The notes below the pieces were generated by a model. That model worked only from the letters and a program-made list of their open reading frames with translations, was not told the DNA's origin and ran no database searches. Of a DNA stretch of 64,000 nucleotides, positions 56,140-63,410 are shown piece after piece. How positions within the stretch are numbered: position 1 is the first letter of the stretch; each line of letters starts with the position of its first letter. The stretch comes from an uncultured Clostridia bacterium. Lineage in GTDB: Bacteria; Bacillota; Clostridia; Christensenellales; UBA1242. The position numbers and the translations under genes were made by a program. The stretch lies in the NCBI GenBank assembly GCA_947053595.1, contig CAMRSX010000006.1, positions 1 through 64,000 of the forward strand. Reading direction: 5' to 3'.

Positions 56140-56167
56140 TTGCTTTTGAAATTAAATGTTGTAAAAT
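56140..56167 (+). promoter_or_regulatory. Possible pgk-tpiA promoter
   Basis: TTGCTT and TAAAAT with a 16-base spacer, just after the dus stop codon. The leader before the pgk ATG at 56211 would be about 37 bases. Confidence 0.45.
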
Positions 56168-56210
56168 AATAACAGAGAGAAATCTTACACGCAAAAGGTT
56201 GGGATTATTC

Positions 56211-57380
56211 ATGAAAAGAACGATAAGAGATATTGGAGATGTTAAAGGAAAAAGAGTGCTGGTGCGTTGCGATTTTAATGTGCCACTGGACAACTGGGGA
56301 GACATTTTGGACGACAACCGCATCATGGCAGCCATTCCAACAATTTCTTATCTTGTGGAGAGGGGTGCAAGGCTGATTTTGTGCTCTCATCTTGGCAGGC
56401 CAAAGGGATATGACAAGTTTTTGTCACTGTTTCCTGTTGCAGTGTGCCTTATGCGACAATTTCCAAATAAGGTTAAGTTTTGCAGCAAAGTGACAGGCAC
56501 CGAAGTGGACAATGCCATTTCCAAAATGAAGGATGGCGAAATTATCTTGCTGGAAAATCTTCGCTTTGACAAAGGTGAAGAAGAAAACAATCCAGAGTTT
56601 GTTAAAAAGCTGTGCAGCATGGCAGACATCTTTGTGGACGATGCTTTTGGCACCTCTCACAGAAAACACGCCTCCAACTATGGTGTTGCCCTAAAAATGC
56701 CAAGTGCCATTGGTTTTTTGGTGGAAAAAGAGTTGACAGTGTTTGAAAAGGCGTTCAAAGCGCCAGCTCATCCGTTTGTGGCAATTTTCGGCGGGGCAAA
56801 GGTGAGCGACAAACTTAACCTCATCAACAATGTTTTGAACATGGCAGACACCATTGTGATTGGTGGCGGAATGGCATACACCTTTTTGCAAGCAATTGGG
56901 CAAAACATTGGAAACTCCATTGTGGAGCACGACCTTGTGGATGATGCTCAGGCAATTCTTGACAAGGCAAAGCAAAAAAACATCAAGATTGTGCTGCCTA
57001 TTGACCACATGGTGGCAGTTAAGGACAAGAAAAAAGCCATCAAGGTGAAGGAAATTGAAAACGGCATGACGGGCTTGGACATTGGCCCAAAAACCATAAA
57101 ACTGTTTTCGGCAGAAATTGCGGGTGCAAAGCAGATTATGTGGAATGGCCCAATGGGAAAATATGAAGACCCAGCATTTAAAGAGGGCACAATGAAAATT
57201 GCAAAGGCTGTGGCAAAGGCGGATGCTTACACCATTGTGGGTGGCGGCGACAGTGTGAGTGCGGTTAAGCTGTGTGGGGTTTCTGACAAAATTGACCACC
57301 TTTCAACTGGCGGCGGCGCAAGCCTTAAGTTGATGGAAGGGAAAATCTTGCCTGCAATTGAAGTTATTGATTCACTTTAA
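56211..57380 (+). CDS. pgk: Phosphoglycerate kinase
   Basis: Glycolytic enzyme (1,3-bisphosphoglycerate + ADP to 3-phosphoglycerate + ATP), 389 residues. Substrate and nucleotide motifs are present: 'VRCDFNVPL', 'LCSHLGRPKG', 'ENLRFDKGEE', 'DAFGTSHRKHAS', 'FGGAKVSDKL', 'GGGMAYTFL', 'WNGPMGKYED' and 'VGGGDSVSAV'. Length and order are normal. The track starts at TTG 56199; ATG 56211 gives 'MKRTIRDIGDVKGKRVLVR', as in other Pgk proteins, with AAAAGG twelve bases upstream. It is followed after 33 bases by tpiA, a common glycolytic pair. Confidence 0.96.
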   Translation: MKRTIRDIGDVKGKRVLVRCDFNVPLDNWGDILDDNRIMAAIPTISYLVERGARLILCSHLGRPKGYDKFLSLFPVAVCLMRQFPNKVKFCSKVTGTEVDNAISKMKDGEIILLENLRFDKGEEENNPEFVKKLCSMADIFVDDAFGTSHRKHASNYGVALKMPSAIGFLVEKELTVFEKAFKAPAHPFVAIFGGAKVSDKLNLINNVLNMADTIVIGGGMAYTFLQAIGQNIGNSIVEHDLVDDAQAILDKAKQKNIKIVLPIDHMVAVKDKKKAIKVKEIENGMTGLDIGPKTIKLFSAEIAGAKQIMWNGPMGKYEDPAFKEGTMKIAKAVAKADAYTIVGGGDSVSAVKLCGVSDKIDHLSTGGGASLKLMEGKILPAIEVIDSL

Positions 57381-57413
57381 TTTCTCTATAAGAAAGTTTA
57401 AAAAGGAGCAAAC

Positions 57414-58178
57414 ATGAAAAAACTTATTGTTGCAAATTTTAAGATGAACACAGTTTCAAGTGAATTTAAAAGCTATGCAATGGCGCTGGCAACAAAAACA
57501 AAAAGCTCAAAAAATGAGGTTGTTGTTTGTCCACCATTCACACATCTTGTGGCGGCAAAGGAACTGTTTGGCGGCAGCAAGGTGAAGTTTGGGGCCCAAA
57601 ACCTTTCGGATGAAGAGAAGGGCGCTTTCACTGGTGAAATAAGCGGAAAGATGATTAAGGATGCGGGCGCAGAATATGTGTTGGTTGGGCACTCTGACAG
57701 AAGAGGAAAGTTTAAAGAAACTGACAAACTCATCAACAAAAAAATCAAAACTGCCCTTGCATGCGGGCTGAAGGTTGTGCTGTGCGTGGGCGAAAGTTTG
57801 CAAACGCGTGAAAGCAAGCAAGCGTGCGCCTTTGTGCGAAAGCAGATTGATGATTGCCTTAAAGGCATTTATGAAAACGAGCTTGAAAGCGTCATCATTG
57901 CTTACGAGCCTGTTTGGGCAATCAGTTCGGACAGAAGCACGGACAAGAAAAACATTTCAAACAAAGAGATTTCCAAGATGGCGGAAGTCATCCGAAAAGA
58001 AATTTCCACTCAATATTCTGACAAGGCTGGCAAAAACATCAAGGTGCTTTTTGGCGGCAGTATAAACATCAAAAATCATGTCAAAATTCTTTCCAATCCA
58101 GACATTGACGGTGCAGTGATTGGCGCTGCTTGTTTGGATGTTGACAACTTCTCAATGATTTGCAAAGAAAGCTATTAA
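57414..58178 (+). CDS. tpiA: Triosephosphate isomerase with unusual phosphate loops
   Basis: TIM-barrel isomerase interconverting dihydroxyacetone phosphate and glyceraldehyde 3-phosphate, 254 residues. The catalytic Asn/Lys ('ANFKMN'), His ('LVGHSDRRG', normally GHSERR) and Glu ('AYEPVWAIS') are in place. Loop 6, normally 'AIGTGKTA', reads 'AISSDRSTDKKN'. The last phosphate loop reads 'VIGAACLD' instead of the usual 'VGGASL', while 'FGGSIN' is kept. The protein therefore looks like a divergent but probably active enzyme. AAAGGAG is the ribosome binding site; pgk is 33 bases upstream. Confidence 0.93.
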   Translation: MKKLIVANFKMNTVSSEFKSYAMALATKTKSSKNEVVVCPPFTHLVAAKELFGGSKVKFGAQNLSDEEKGAFTGEISGKMIKDAGAEYVLVGHSDRRGKFKETDKLINKKIKTALACGLKVVLCVGESLQTRESKQACAFVRKQIDDCLKGIYENELESVIIAYEPVWAISSDRSTDKKNISNKEISKMAEVIRKEISTQYSDKAGKNIKVLFGGSINIKNHVKILSNPDIDGAVIGAACLDVDNFSMICKESY

Positions 58179-58198
58179 AGCATTTTTTGCAACACTAC

Positions 58199-58273
58199 TG
58201 AATGATTAATAATTTAGGAGCGCTTTGTGCTGGAATAAAAACCAAAATTATTCATTTCATTATTAATTATTCA
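58199..58273. repeat. 75-bp palindromic (MITE-like) element upstream of dnaX
   Basis: TGAATGATTAATAAT (58199-58213) and its inverted copy ATTATTAATTATTCA (58259-58273) match in 14 of 15 positions. Inner sequences continue the symmetry (AATTTAGG with CCAAAATT), and AAATTATTCATT (58245-58256) offers an alternative partner. The element fills almost the whole space between tpiA and the dnaX ribosome binding site. It may be a small non-autonomous mobile element or a cis-acting hairpin. Confidence 0.5.
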
Positions 58274-58293
58274 ATTTTTGAACTGGAGGACAA

Positions 58294-59397
58294 ATGAATC
58301 ACATTGCACTGTATCGAAAATACAGACCCAAAACCTTTGAAGAGGTGATTGGACAAGACCACATCACAAAAACCTTGCAAAATCAGATTTTAAACAATCA
58401 GGTTGGGCACGCATATCTTTTCACTGGCACAAGAGGCACGGGCAAAACAAGCATTGCAAAAATTTTTGCAAGGGCTGTCAACTGCCAAAGCCCTGTGCAT
58501 GGCTCGGCTTGTGGGCAGTGCGAAAACTGCCAGCGCTTGCAGCAAGAAAACGACATCAACATCATTGAAATTGACGCAGCTTCCAACAACAAGGTGGATG
58601 ACATCCGTCAAATTCGTGAAAAAGTGAAGTTTATGCCTGTTGGCGCAAAATATAAGGTTTACATTGTGGACGAGGTGCACATGCTGTCAGACAGTGCGTT
58701 CAATGCCCTCTTAAAAACTTTGGAAGAGCCTCCAGAATATGTCATCTTCATCTTGGCAACAACAGAGGTGCACAAACTTCCGCAAACCATCCTTTCAAGA
58801 TGCGTGAGGTTTGATTTTAGGCTGGTGAGTGTGGACGAGCTTGTCAAGCACTTGGCAAGGGTGTTCAACAAAGAAGGCATTAAATATGACGACGAAAGTT
58901 TGAAAATCATTGCCAGCACCGGCGAGGGCAGCGTGAGAGATACGCTTTCCATTGCAGACAGCATTGCAAGTTATGCCCAAGGCGACATAACCAAAGAAAA
59001 GACGCTGCAAGTGCTGGGAACCACCGACCACAACCTGATTGTCAACTTCTTTGCCAAACTGCAAGAAAAAGAGGTGGGCGGAGTGCTTACGCTTATTGAC
59101 CAAATTGAAAAAGAAGGCAAAAACTTGGCAGTGTTTGCAAAAGATTTGTCAAAACATTCCAGAAACTTGTTGGTTTGCAAATCTTGTGACAACGCGGGCG
59201 AAATTTTGAATTTAACCGACGACGTGTTTGAGATGTATAAAACCCAATCGGAAAAGTTTGAAGAGAAAGACCTCATCAGATATATGCAAGTTTTTGGAAG
59301 TGCAGAAGGCGAACTTAGATACACCCTCTCAGTGCGACTTCTTTTGGAAACCACTTGCCTGACAGCAATGCTGGGGCTTGACGTAAAAAAAAACTGA
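58294..59397 (+). CDS. dnaX: DNA polymerase III subunit gamma (dnaX, zero-frame product)
   Basis: ATPase subunit of the clamp loader. The zero frame gives 367 residues ending 'DVKKN'. Walker A 'GTRGTGKTSIAKIFAR', the zinc-binding Cys set ('NCQSPVHGSACGQCENC'), Walker B 'VDEVHML', sensor 1 with SRC ('LSRCVRF') and sensor 2 region 'GEGSVRDTLS' are all present. The frame stops inside a run of nine A. The -1 frame continues for 113 codons with a normal DnaX C-terminal domain, so this ORF corresponds to gamma and the shifted product to tau. GGAGG lies seven bases before the ATG. dnaX-ybaB-recR is a classic order, here interrupted by an HD gene. Confidence 0.93.
   Translation: MNHIALYRKYRPKTFEEVIGQDHITKTLQNQILNNQVGHAYLFTGTRGTGKTSIAKIFARAVNCQSPVHGSACGQCENCQRLQQENDINIIEIDAASNNKVDDIRQIREKVKFMPVGAKYKVYIVDEVHMLSDSAFNALLKTLEEPPEYVIFILATTEVHKLPQTILSRCVRFDFRLVSVDELVKHLARVFNKEGIKYDDESLKIIASTGEGSVRDTLSIADSIASYAQGDITKEKTLQVLGTTDHNLIVNFFAKLQEKEVGGVLTLIDQIEKEGKNLAVFAKDLSKHSRNLLVCKSCDNAGEILNLTDDVFEMYKTQSEKFEEKDLIRYMQVFGSAEGELRYTLSVRLLLETTCLTAMLGLDVKKN
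59385..59397 (+). other. A9 slippery site and stop codon in dnaX
   Basis: Nine A (59385-59393) are read GTA AAA AAA AAC TGA in the zero frame. A -1 slip on A-AAA-AAA avoids the stop. CTGAAA (59394-59399) and a downstream TTTCAG could form a weak hairpin with a 22-base loop. Ribosomal frameshifting or polymerase slippage would both work; a sequencing error in the homopolymer is the alternative. Confidence 0.7.
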
Positions 59398-59729
59398 AAA
59401 TTGAGAAAGACACAACCAAACTTTCAGCCAACAATGTTTGGGGAAAGGTTGTACTGTTTTTGAAAGAACACAAAAAAGTGGCGCTTCACATCGCGTGCGG
59501 CGACATCACCAACGCCAAAATTGAAGACGGAAAACTGGTCATCCGCTCTTGCGACGACTTTTTGATTGACATCTTGGAAAACGGCAGGAAGGAAATTGAG
59601 GCGGCAATACGCTGGCAGGGGCTGGAACTTAAGTTTGAAGTTGTGAAGTTTGAAAGCAAGCAGCAAAAAATTGATAAAGACATGAAAAAACTGAAAGATT
59701 TTTTTGGAAAAGTTGAGATGGAAGGTTGA
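59391..59729 (+). CDS. dnaX: dnaX tau-specific C-terminal segment in the -1 frame
   Basis: Reading from the A run in the -1 frame gives 'KLKIEKDTTKLSANNVWGKV' followed by 'LKEHKKVALHIACGD' and an alpha/beta domain, 112 residues up to the stop at 59729. This is the conserved DnaX C-terminal domain ('VWGKVVLFLKE', 'GDI') that in tau contacts polymerase and helicase. Together with the zero-frame part the tau product would be about 478 residues, short for tau. The segment has no start codon with a ribosome binding site of its own (the track uses a TTG at 59460), so it is translated only through the shift or the gene is broken. Confidence 0.8.
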   Translation, partial: KLKIEKDTTKLSANNVWGKVVLFLKEHKKVALHIACGDITNAKIEDGKLVIRSCDDFLIDILENGRKEIEAAIRWQGLELKFEVVKFESKQQKIDKDMKKLKDFFGKVEMEG

Positions 59730-59804
59730 CTTTGTGTTAGTCATTCAAAATCAAAAAAATGAATATGTGAAATGAAAAACTAAAAAAATTAAAGGAGAAA
59801 GAAA

Positions 59805-60122
59805 ATGGGATATAATTTTGGTGGAGGCTTTGGCGGAGGCAATATGCAGGCACTTATGCGCCAAGCACAAAAAATGCAAGAGGACATGAAGAGAACTCGT
59901 GAGGAGATTGATGGCACAGAATATTCTTCTTCTGTTGGCGGCGGAATGGTGGAGGTTGTCATGCTTGGCAACAAAACTGTGAAGGCAGTGAGAATAAAAA
60001 AAGAGGTTGTTGACCCAGACGACGTTGAAATGCTGGAAGATTTGGTTGTGAGCGCTGTGAATGACTGTATCAGCAAAATCACTGATGATGAAGAAGCCAG
60101 ACTGCCAAATCTTGGCGTATAG
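59805..60122 (+). CDS. ybaB: YbaB/EbfC nucleoid-associated protein
   Basis: The 105 residues match the YbaB/EbfC family of small dimeric DNA-binding proteins: Gly-rich start, helix 'MQALMRQAQKMQEDMKRTRE', strand 'GGGMVEVVMLGNKTVKAVRI' and 'DVEMLEDLVVSAVNDCISK'. It is located between dnaX and recR as in most bacteria. AAAGGAG-like site AAAGGAGAAAGAAA precedes the ATG. An intergenic insertion of about 790 bases containing an HD gene and a repeat separates it from recR, which would normally follow directly. Confidence 0.95.
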   Translation: MGYNFGGGFGGGNMQALMRQAQKMQEDMKRTREEIDGTEYSSSVGGGMVEVVMLGNKTVKAVRIKKEVVDPDDVEMLEDLVVSAVNDCISKITDDEEARLPNLGV

Positions 60123-60224
60123 AATAAACTTACAGATGCAGATTCAACCTTGTCCACAAACCTAATTTGCTGAGGACGAGAAAGAAAATTGTCTCTGTGA
60201 ACAAAACTTATTTAAAGTCGGCGC

Positions 60225-60289
60225 AAATCGCCAACGGACGCGGAGACTTTCGCGGATGGGCAGAGTGCGATTTCGTTTGGCGACGGAGG
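60225..60289 (+). other. GC-rich hairpin with alternative pairing before the HD gene
   Basis: TCGCCAACG (60228-60236) pairs with CGTTTGGCGA (60274-60283), one base bulged, enclosing CGCG/CGCG (60239-60254). The competing pair AAATCGC (60225-60231)/GCGATTT (60267-60273) excludes the first. The ribosome binding site GGAGG (60285-60289) lies directly after the stem. This could regulate translation. The upstream part of the gap (60123-60224) shows nothing I recognise. Confidence 0.4.
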
Positions 60290-60296
60290 CGTAGCT

Positions 60297-60725
60297 ATGA
60301 TTACAGATTACAGAAAACAACATATTTGGGCTGTTGCAGAGTTGATGAAAAAGTCTGCCCTTGAAAACGGGAAAACAGAGCAAGAGGCAAATGAGCTCTA
60401 TACTTTGGGACTTTTGCATGACATTGGCTATGAGTTTGCCGAGCCAAAAGATTACTTCTTCCATAATCAAATCGGGGGGGGGATTTTAAAGGAGCAAGGC
60501 TATAAATATTGGCAGGAAATCTATTGGCACGGCGTTGCAAACAGTCCATATAAGAGTGAATTTTTGGATGTCCTAAACTGGGCAGATATGCACATTGACA
60601 GCGAGGGAAATTATGTTTCTTTTGACGGCAGATTGGAAGAAATTTCACAAAGATATAATGTGCCAATTGACCAGCTTGACAGCAAACCAATTGTGGATGA
60701 GTTGAAAGCAAGGGGATTTAATTAA
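60297..60725 (+). CDS. HD-domain protein
   Basis: The 142 residues belong to the HD phosphohydrolase superfamily: 'AVAELMKKSALENG', the metal-binding doublet in 'LGLLHDIGYEF', 'HNQIGGGILKEQGYKYW' and a later 'WADMHIDSEG' with Asp. Such proteins hydrolyse nucleotides or phosphate esters; the substrate is unknown. The start has GGAGGCGTAGCT-ATG. It contains a run of nine G (60474-60482) encoding Gly-Gly-Gly, a potential slip site. It sits between ybaB and recR, flanked by a structured leader and a palindromic repeat, and looks like an insertion in the dnaX-ybaB-recR operon. Confidence 0.85.
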   Translation: MITDYRKQHIWAVAELMKKSALENGKTEQEANELYTLGLLHDIGYEFAEPKDYFFHNQIGGGILKEQGYKYWQEIYWHGVANSPYKSEFLDVLNWADMHIDSEGNYVSFDGRLEEISQRYNVPIDQLDSKPIVDELKARGFN

Positions 60726-60752
60726 GTGTTATGCTTGATAGTACGGACAGAA

Positions 60753-60862
60753 TGTCATCCTGAGCGTAGTCGAAGGATCTACAGCCTTATTAAAATTGGT
60801 CTGTAGATGTTTCGACGCAGCACCATTGTTCCAAGTGGGTGTGGTGCTGGCTCAACATGACA
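60753..60862. repeat. 110-bp palindromic repeat element with TGTCAT termini
   Basis: Terminal inverted repeats TGTCATCCTGAGC and GCTCAACATGACA match in 11 of 13 positions. Inside, GATCTACAG pairs with CTGTAGATG, TCGAA with TTCGA, and CAGCACCA with TGGTGCTG, giving a cruciform-like fold. The 'TGTCATnCTGAGC...TCGAAGGATC' theme is, from memory, widespread as a short repeat in many bacterial genomes. It holds the only GATC of the window (60776-60779). Confidence 0.7.
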
Positions 60863-60913
60863 ATGCACAACGATAGTGTAAGACTTTGGGACAAATTTTT
60901 TAAAAGGATTTTT

Positions 60914-61507
60914 ATGCCAGATTTTGAAGAGCCAATTGAAAGGCTGATTGAATATTTTAGGTCGCTTCCGGGCGTTGGGAAGAAAACCGCCCAGCGCTAT
61001 GCTTTTTTTGTGATTGAGAACAGCCGCGACAAGGCAGTCAATTTTGCCAAGGCGCTTGTGGAGGCAAAGGACAAAGTGCATCTGTGCAAAGAGTGTGGAA
61101 ACTATTGCGCCAGTGAAATTTGTCCAATTTGTGAAAGACGCAATCAAAAGGTGATTTGTGTTGTGCAAGAACCAAAAGACATCGTTGCAATGGAAAAAGT
61201 GAAAAGTTTTGACGGGGTTTATCATGTGCTTTTTGGGTGCATCAATCCGCTGGAAAACAAAGGTCCAAATGATATCAAATTGAAAGAATTGCTTGCGCGG
61301 GTTGGCAAAAACGGCGTGCAAGAGGTGATTTGTGCCACAAATCCAGATGTTGAAGGCGAGGCAACGGCAATGTATATTGCAAAACTCTTGAAGCCTATGG
61401 GTGTGAAGGTGACCCGCCTTGCGCAGGGCATTTCCATTGGCAGCGACATTGAATTTGCGGATGAAGTGACCTTGGAAAAGGCCCTCAAATCCCGCCAAGA
61501 AATATAA
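60914..61507 (+). CDS. recR: Recombination mediator protein RecR
   Basis: The 197 residues form the RecR ring protein that works with RecO (and RecF) in loading RecA on gapped DNA. Helix-hairpin-helix 'FRSLPGVGKKTAQRYAFFVI', zinc finger 'CKECGNYCASEICPIC', Toprim domain 'VICVVQEPKDIVAMEK' and 'ATNPDVEGEATAMYIA' are all present. The track start at 60839 lies in the repeat. The ATG at 60914 with AAAAGGA six bases upstream gives the normal family start 'MPDFEEPIERLIEYF'. A terminator follows immediately. Confidence 0.97.
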   Translation: MPDFEEPIERLIEYFRSLPGVGKKTAQRYAFFVIENSRDKAVNFAKALVEAKDKVHLCKECGNYCASEICPICERRNQKVICVVQEPKDIVAMEKVKSFDGVYHVLFGCINPLENKGPNDIKLKELLARVGKNGVQEVICATNPDVEGEATAMYIAKLLKPMGVKVTRLAQGISIGSDIEFADEVTLEKALKSRQEI

Positions 61508-61530
61508 AAGCATCTGTGATGCTTTTTTTT
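61506..61530 (+). terminator. recR terminator
   Basis: Stem AAAAGCATC/GATGCTTTT with a TGT loop and eight T, overlapping the stop codon of recR. Confidence 0.9.
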
Positions 61531-61545
61531 GTTATATTCATATTG

Positions 61546-61575
61546 TTGACTTTCTTTTGCCGAAAATGTTATTAT
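61546..61575 (+). promoter_or_regulatory. argS promoter
   Basis: TTGACT, an 18-base spacer and TATTAT with TGT directly before it (extended -10). The argS leader is then about 20 bases with GGAG before the ATG, too short for a T-box. Confidence 0.7.
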
Positions 61576-61601
61576 TAGAAATAAGAATTTTGGAGAAAAA
61601 G

Positions 61602-63380
61602 ATGAACATTAAAGACGAAATTACAAAAGTTTTGCAGGATGCGGCGGTGGCACTTGGGTGCGAGGCGGAAGGGCTGAATGTCACATTTTCCAATCGTCCA
61701 GAGTTGTGTGATTATCAGTGCAACTTTGCCATGATTGCTGCAAAGAAGATGGGCGAAAAACCCTTTGATTTGGCGGAAAAAATTGTCAAAAACATCAAAA
61801 AAAGCGCAGATTTTGCGTTTTCTGCCGTTATGCCGGGCTTTATTAATGTGAGCGTCAGTGATTGCGCATTGTCCAATTTTTGCAACACAATTGCAGCCGA
61901 CAAGCATCTTGGAGTGGAGCAGGTTGCTTCTCCACGCTTGGTGTTTTTTGATTATGGCGGGGCAAATGTTGCAAAAGAGTTGCATGTTGGGCATCTGCGT
62001 TCTCCAATTGTGGGCGAGGCACTCAAAAGGTTGCACAGCGCACTTGGAAACAAAACTTTATCGGACGTGCATTTGGGGGACTATGGGCTTCAGATGGGGC
62101 TCACCATTTTGCAGCTGAAAGAGGACGGGCATTTGGATGCCTTCTTTGGGCAAAACACAGACTATGAAAACATTCAACTTGAAAATGTCACGCTGGACCT
62201 TTTGAATGAAGAATATCCAAAGGCAAGCAAGCGCAAAGATGTGGATGCAGATTTCAAGAAACAAGCAGACGAGTTTACACTTTTAATTCAAAAGGGACAA
62301 GAGCCATATCGCACCATATATAAGAAGATAAGAGAACTGTCCGTTGTGGAAATTGAGAAAAACTATAAGCTGCTGAACTCTGATTTTGATTTTTATTATG
62401 GCGAAAGCGATGCCTATCCAATGATTGACACCGCCATTCAGCTGTTTGTGGACAATGGGCTTGCGCGTGAAAGCGAGGGCGCGTTGGTTGTGGATGTGGC
62501 GCGCGAGGGAGAGCATATTCCAATTCCAAAGAAAAGCGAAGACGAGCCTCAGCGCTATAAAAACCCAATGCCGCCAGCCATCATCAAAAAATATAATGGT
62601 GGCGATTTGTATGCAACCACCGACATTGCAACCATCTTGATGCGAAACAAAGAGTTTGCACCAGATGAAATTGTGTATGTGACGGACAATCGTCAAAGCG
62701 GACATTTTGAGCAAGTTTTCCGTTGTTGCAAGCTTGCGGGGATTTCTCCAGAAACGCAAAAACTGACCCATGTTGCCTTTGGCACAATGAACGGCAAAGA
62801 TGGAAAACCTTTCAAAACACGCGCTGGCGGAACGGTTAAGTATAAAGATATTGTCAACCTTTTGACAGAAAAAGCGGAAGAGAAGTTGAAAAGCAATGGC
62901 ATTGTTGGGGACGACGAACTTGCAAGAAAGATTGGCGTGGGCGCCATGAAGTTTGGCGACCTTTCCAACACAGTTGCCAAAGACTATGTTTTTGACATTG
63001 ACAAGTTTCTTGCTTTTGATGGCAAAACTGGACCCTACATTCAGTACACAATTGCGCGCATAAATTCCATTCTTTCCAAGGCAAATTTTGAAGGCGGGCA
63101 GGTGTGCGTGCAAACGGCGGAAGAGCGAAACATTGCTTTGGCAATTTTGAAGCTTAACTCGGCTTATCAAGTTGCATATGATGCTTATTCTCTCAATGCG
63201 TTGTGTCTTGCAACTTTTGACCTTGCAAGTGCGTTTTCAACCTTATATAACAATCACAAAATTTTGACAGAGGCAAACCAAAACAAGAAGGCTGGGCTTC
63301 TTGCAATGTGCGTGCTTGTCAAAAACTGCCTCGAGAAGTCGCTTTGGACGCTGGGCATTGACAGTGTGGAAAAAATGTAA
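61602..63380 (+). CDS. argS: Arginine--tRNA ligase
   Basis: Class I synthetase of 592 residues. An N-terminal Add-1 domain (~1-100, tRNA D-loop contact) is followed by the catalytic core starting 'DYGGANVAKELHVGHLRSPI' (HIGH as HVGH), 'DVHLGDYGLQMG', 'VYVTDNRQSGHFEQVF', 'AFGTMNGKDGKPFKTRAGG' (functional replacement of KMSKS), and the DALR anticodon-binding domain ('YTIARINSILSKA'...'VKNCLEKSLWTLGI'). The ATG at 61602 has TGGAGAAAAAG upstream; the track start at 61557 overlaps the promoter. I see no certain terminator before the next promoter. Confidence 0.96.
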   Translation: MNIKDEITKVLQDAAVALGCEAEGLNVTFSNRPELCDYQCNFAMIAAKKMGEKPFDLAEKIVKNIKKSADFAFSAVMPGFINVSVSDCALSNFCNTIAADKHLGVEQVASPRLVFFDYGGANVAKELHVGHLRSPIVGEALKRLHSALGNKTLSDVHLGDYGLQMGLTILQLKEDGHLDAFFGQNTDYENIQLENVTLDLLNEEYPKASKRKDVDADFKKQADEFTLLIQKGQEPYRTIYKKIRELSVVEIEKNYKLLNSDFDFYYGESDAYPMIDTAIQLFVDNGLARESEGALVVDVAREGEHIPIPKKSEDEPQRYKNPMPPAIIKKYNGGDLYATTDIATILMRNKEFAPDEIVYVTDNRQSGHFEQVFRCCKLAGISPETQKLTHVAFGTMNGKDGKPFKTRAGGTVKYKDIVNLLTEKAEEKLKSNGIVGDDELARKIGVGAMKFGDLSNTVAKDYVFDIDKFLAFDGKTGPYIQYTIARINSILSKANFEGGQVCVQTAEERNIALAILKLNSAYQVAYDAYSLNALCLATFDLASAFSTLYNNHKILTEANQNKKAGLLAMCVLVKNCLEKSLWTLGIDSVEKM

Positions 63381-63410
63381 AAATTATTTTAAAAATTTTC
63401 TTAAAAGGTA

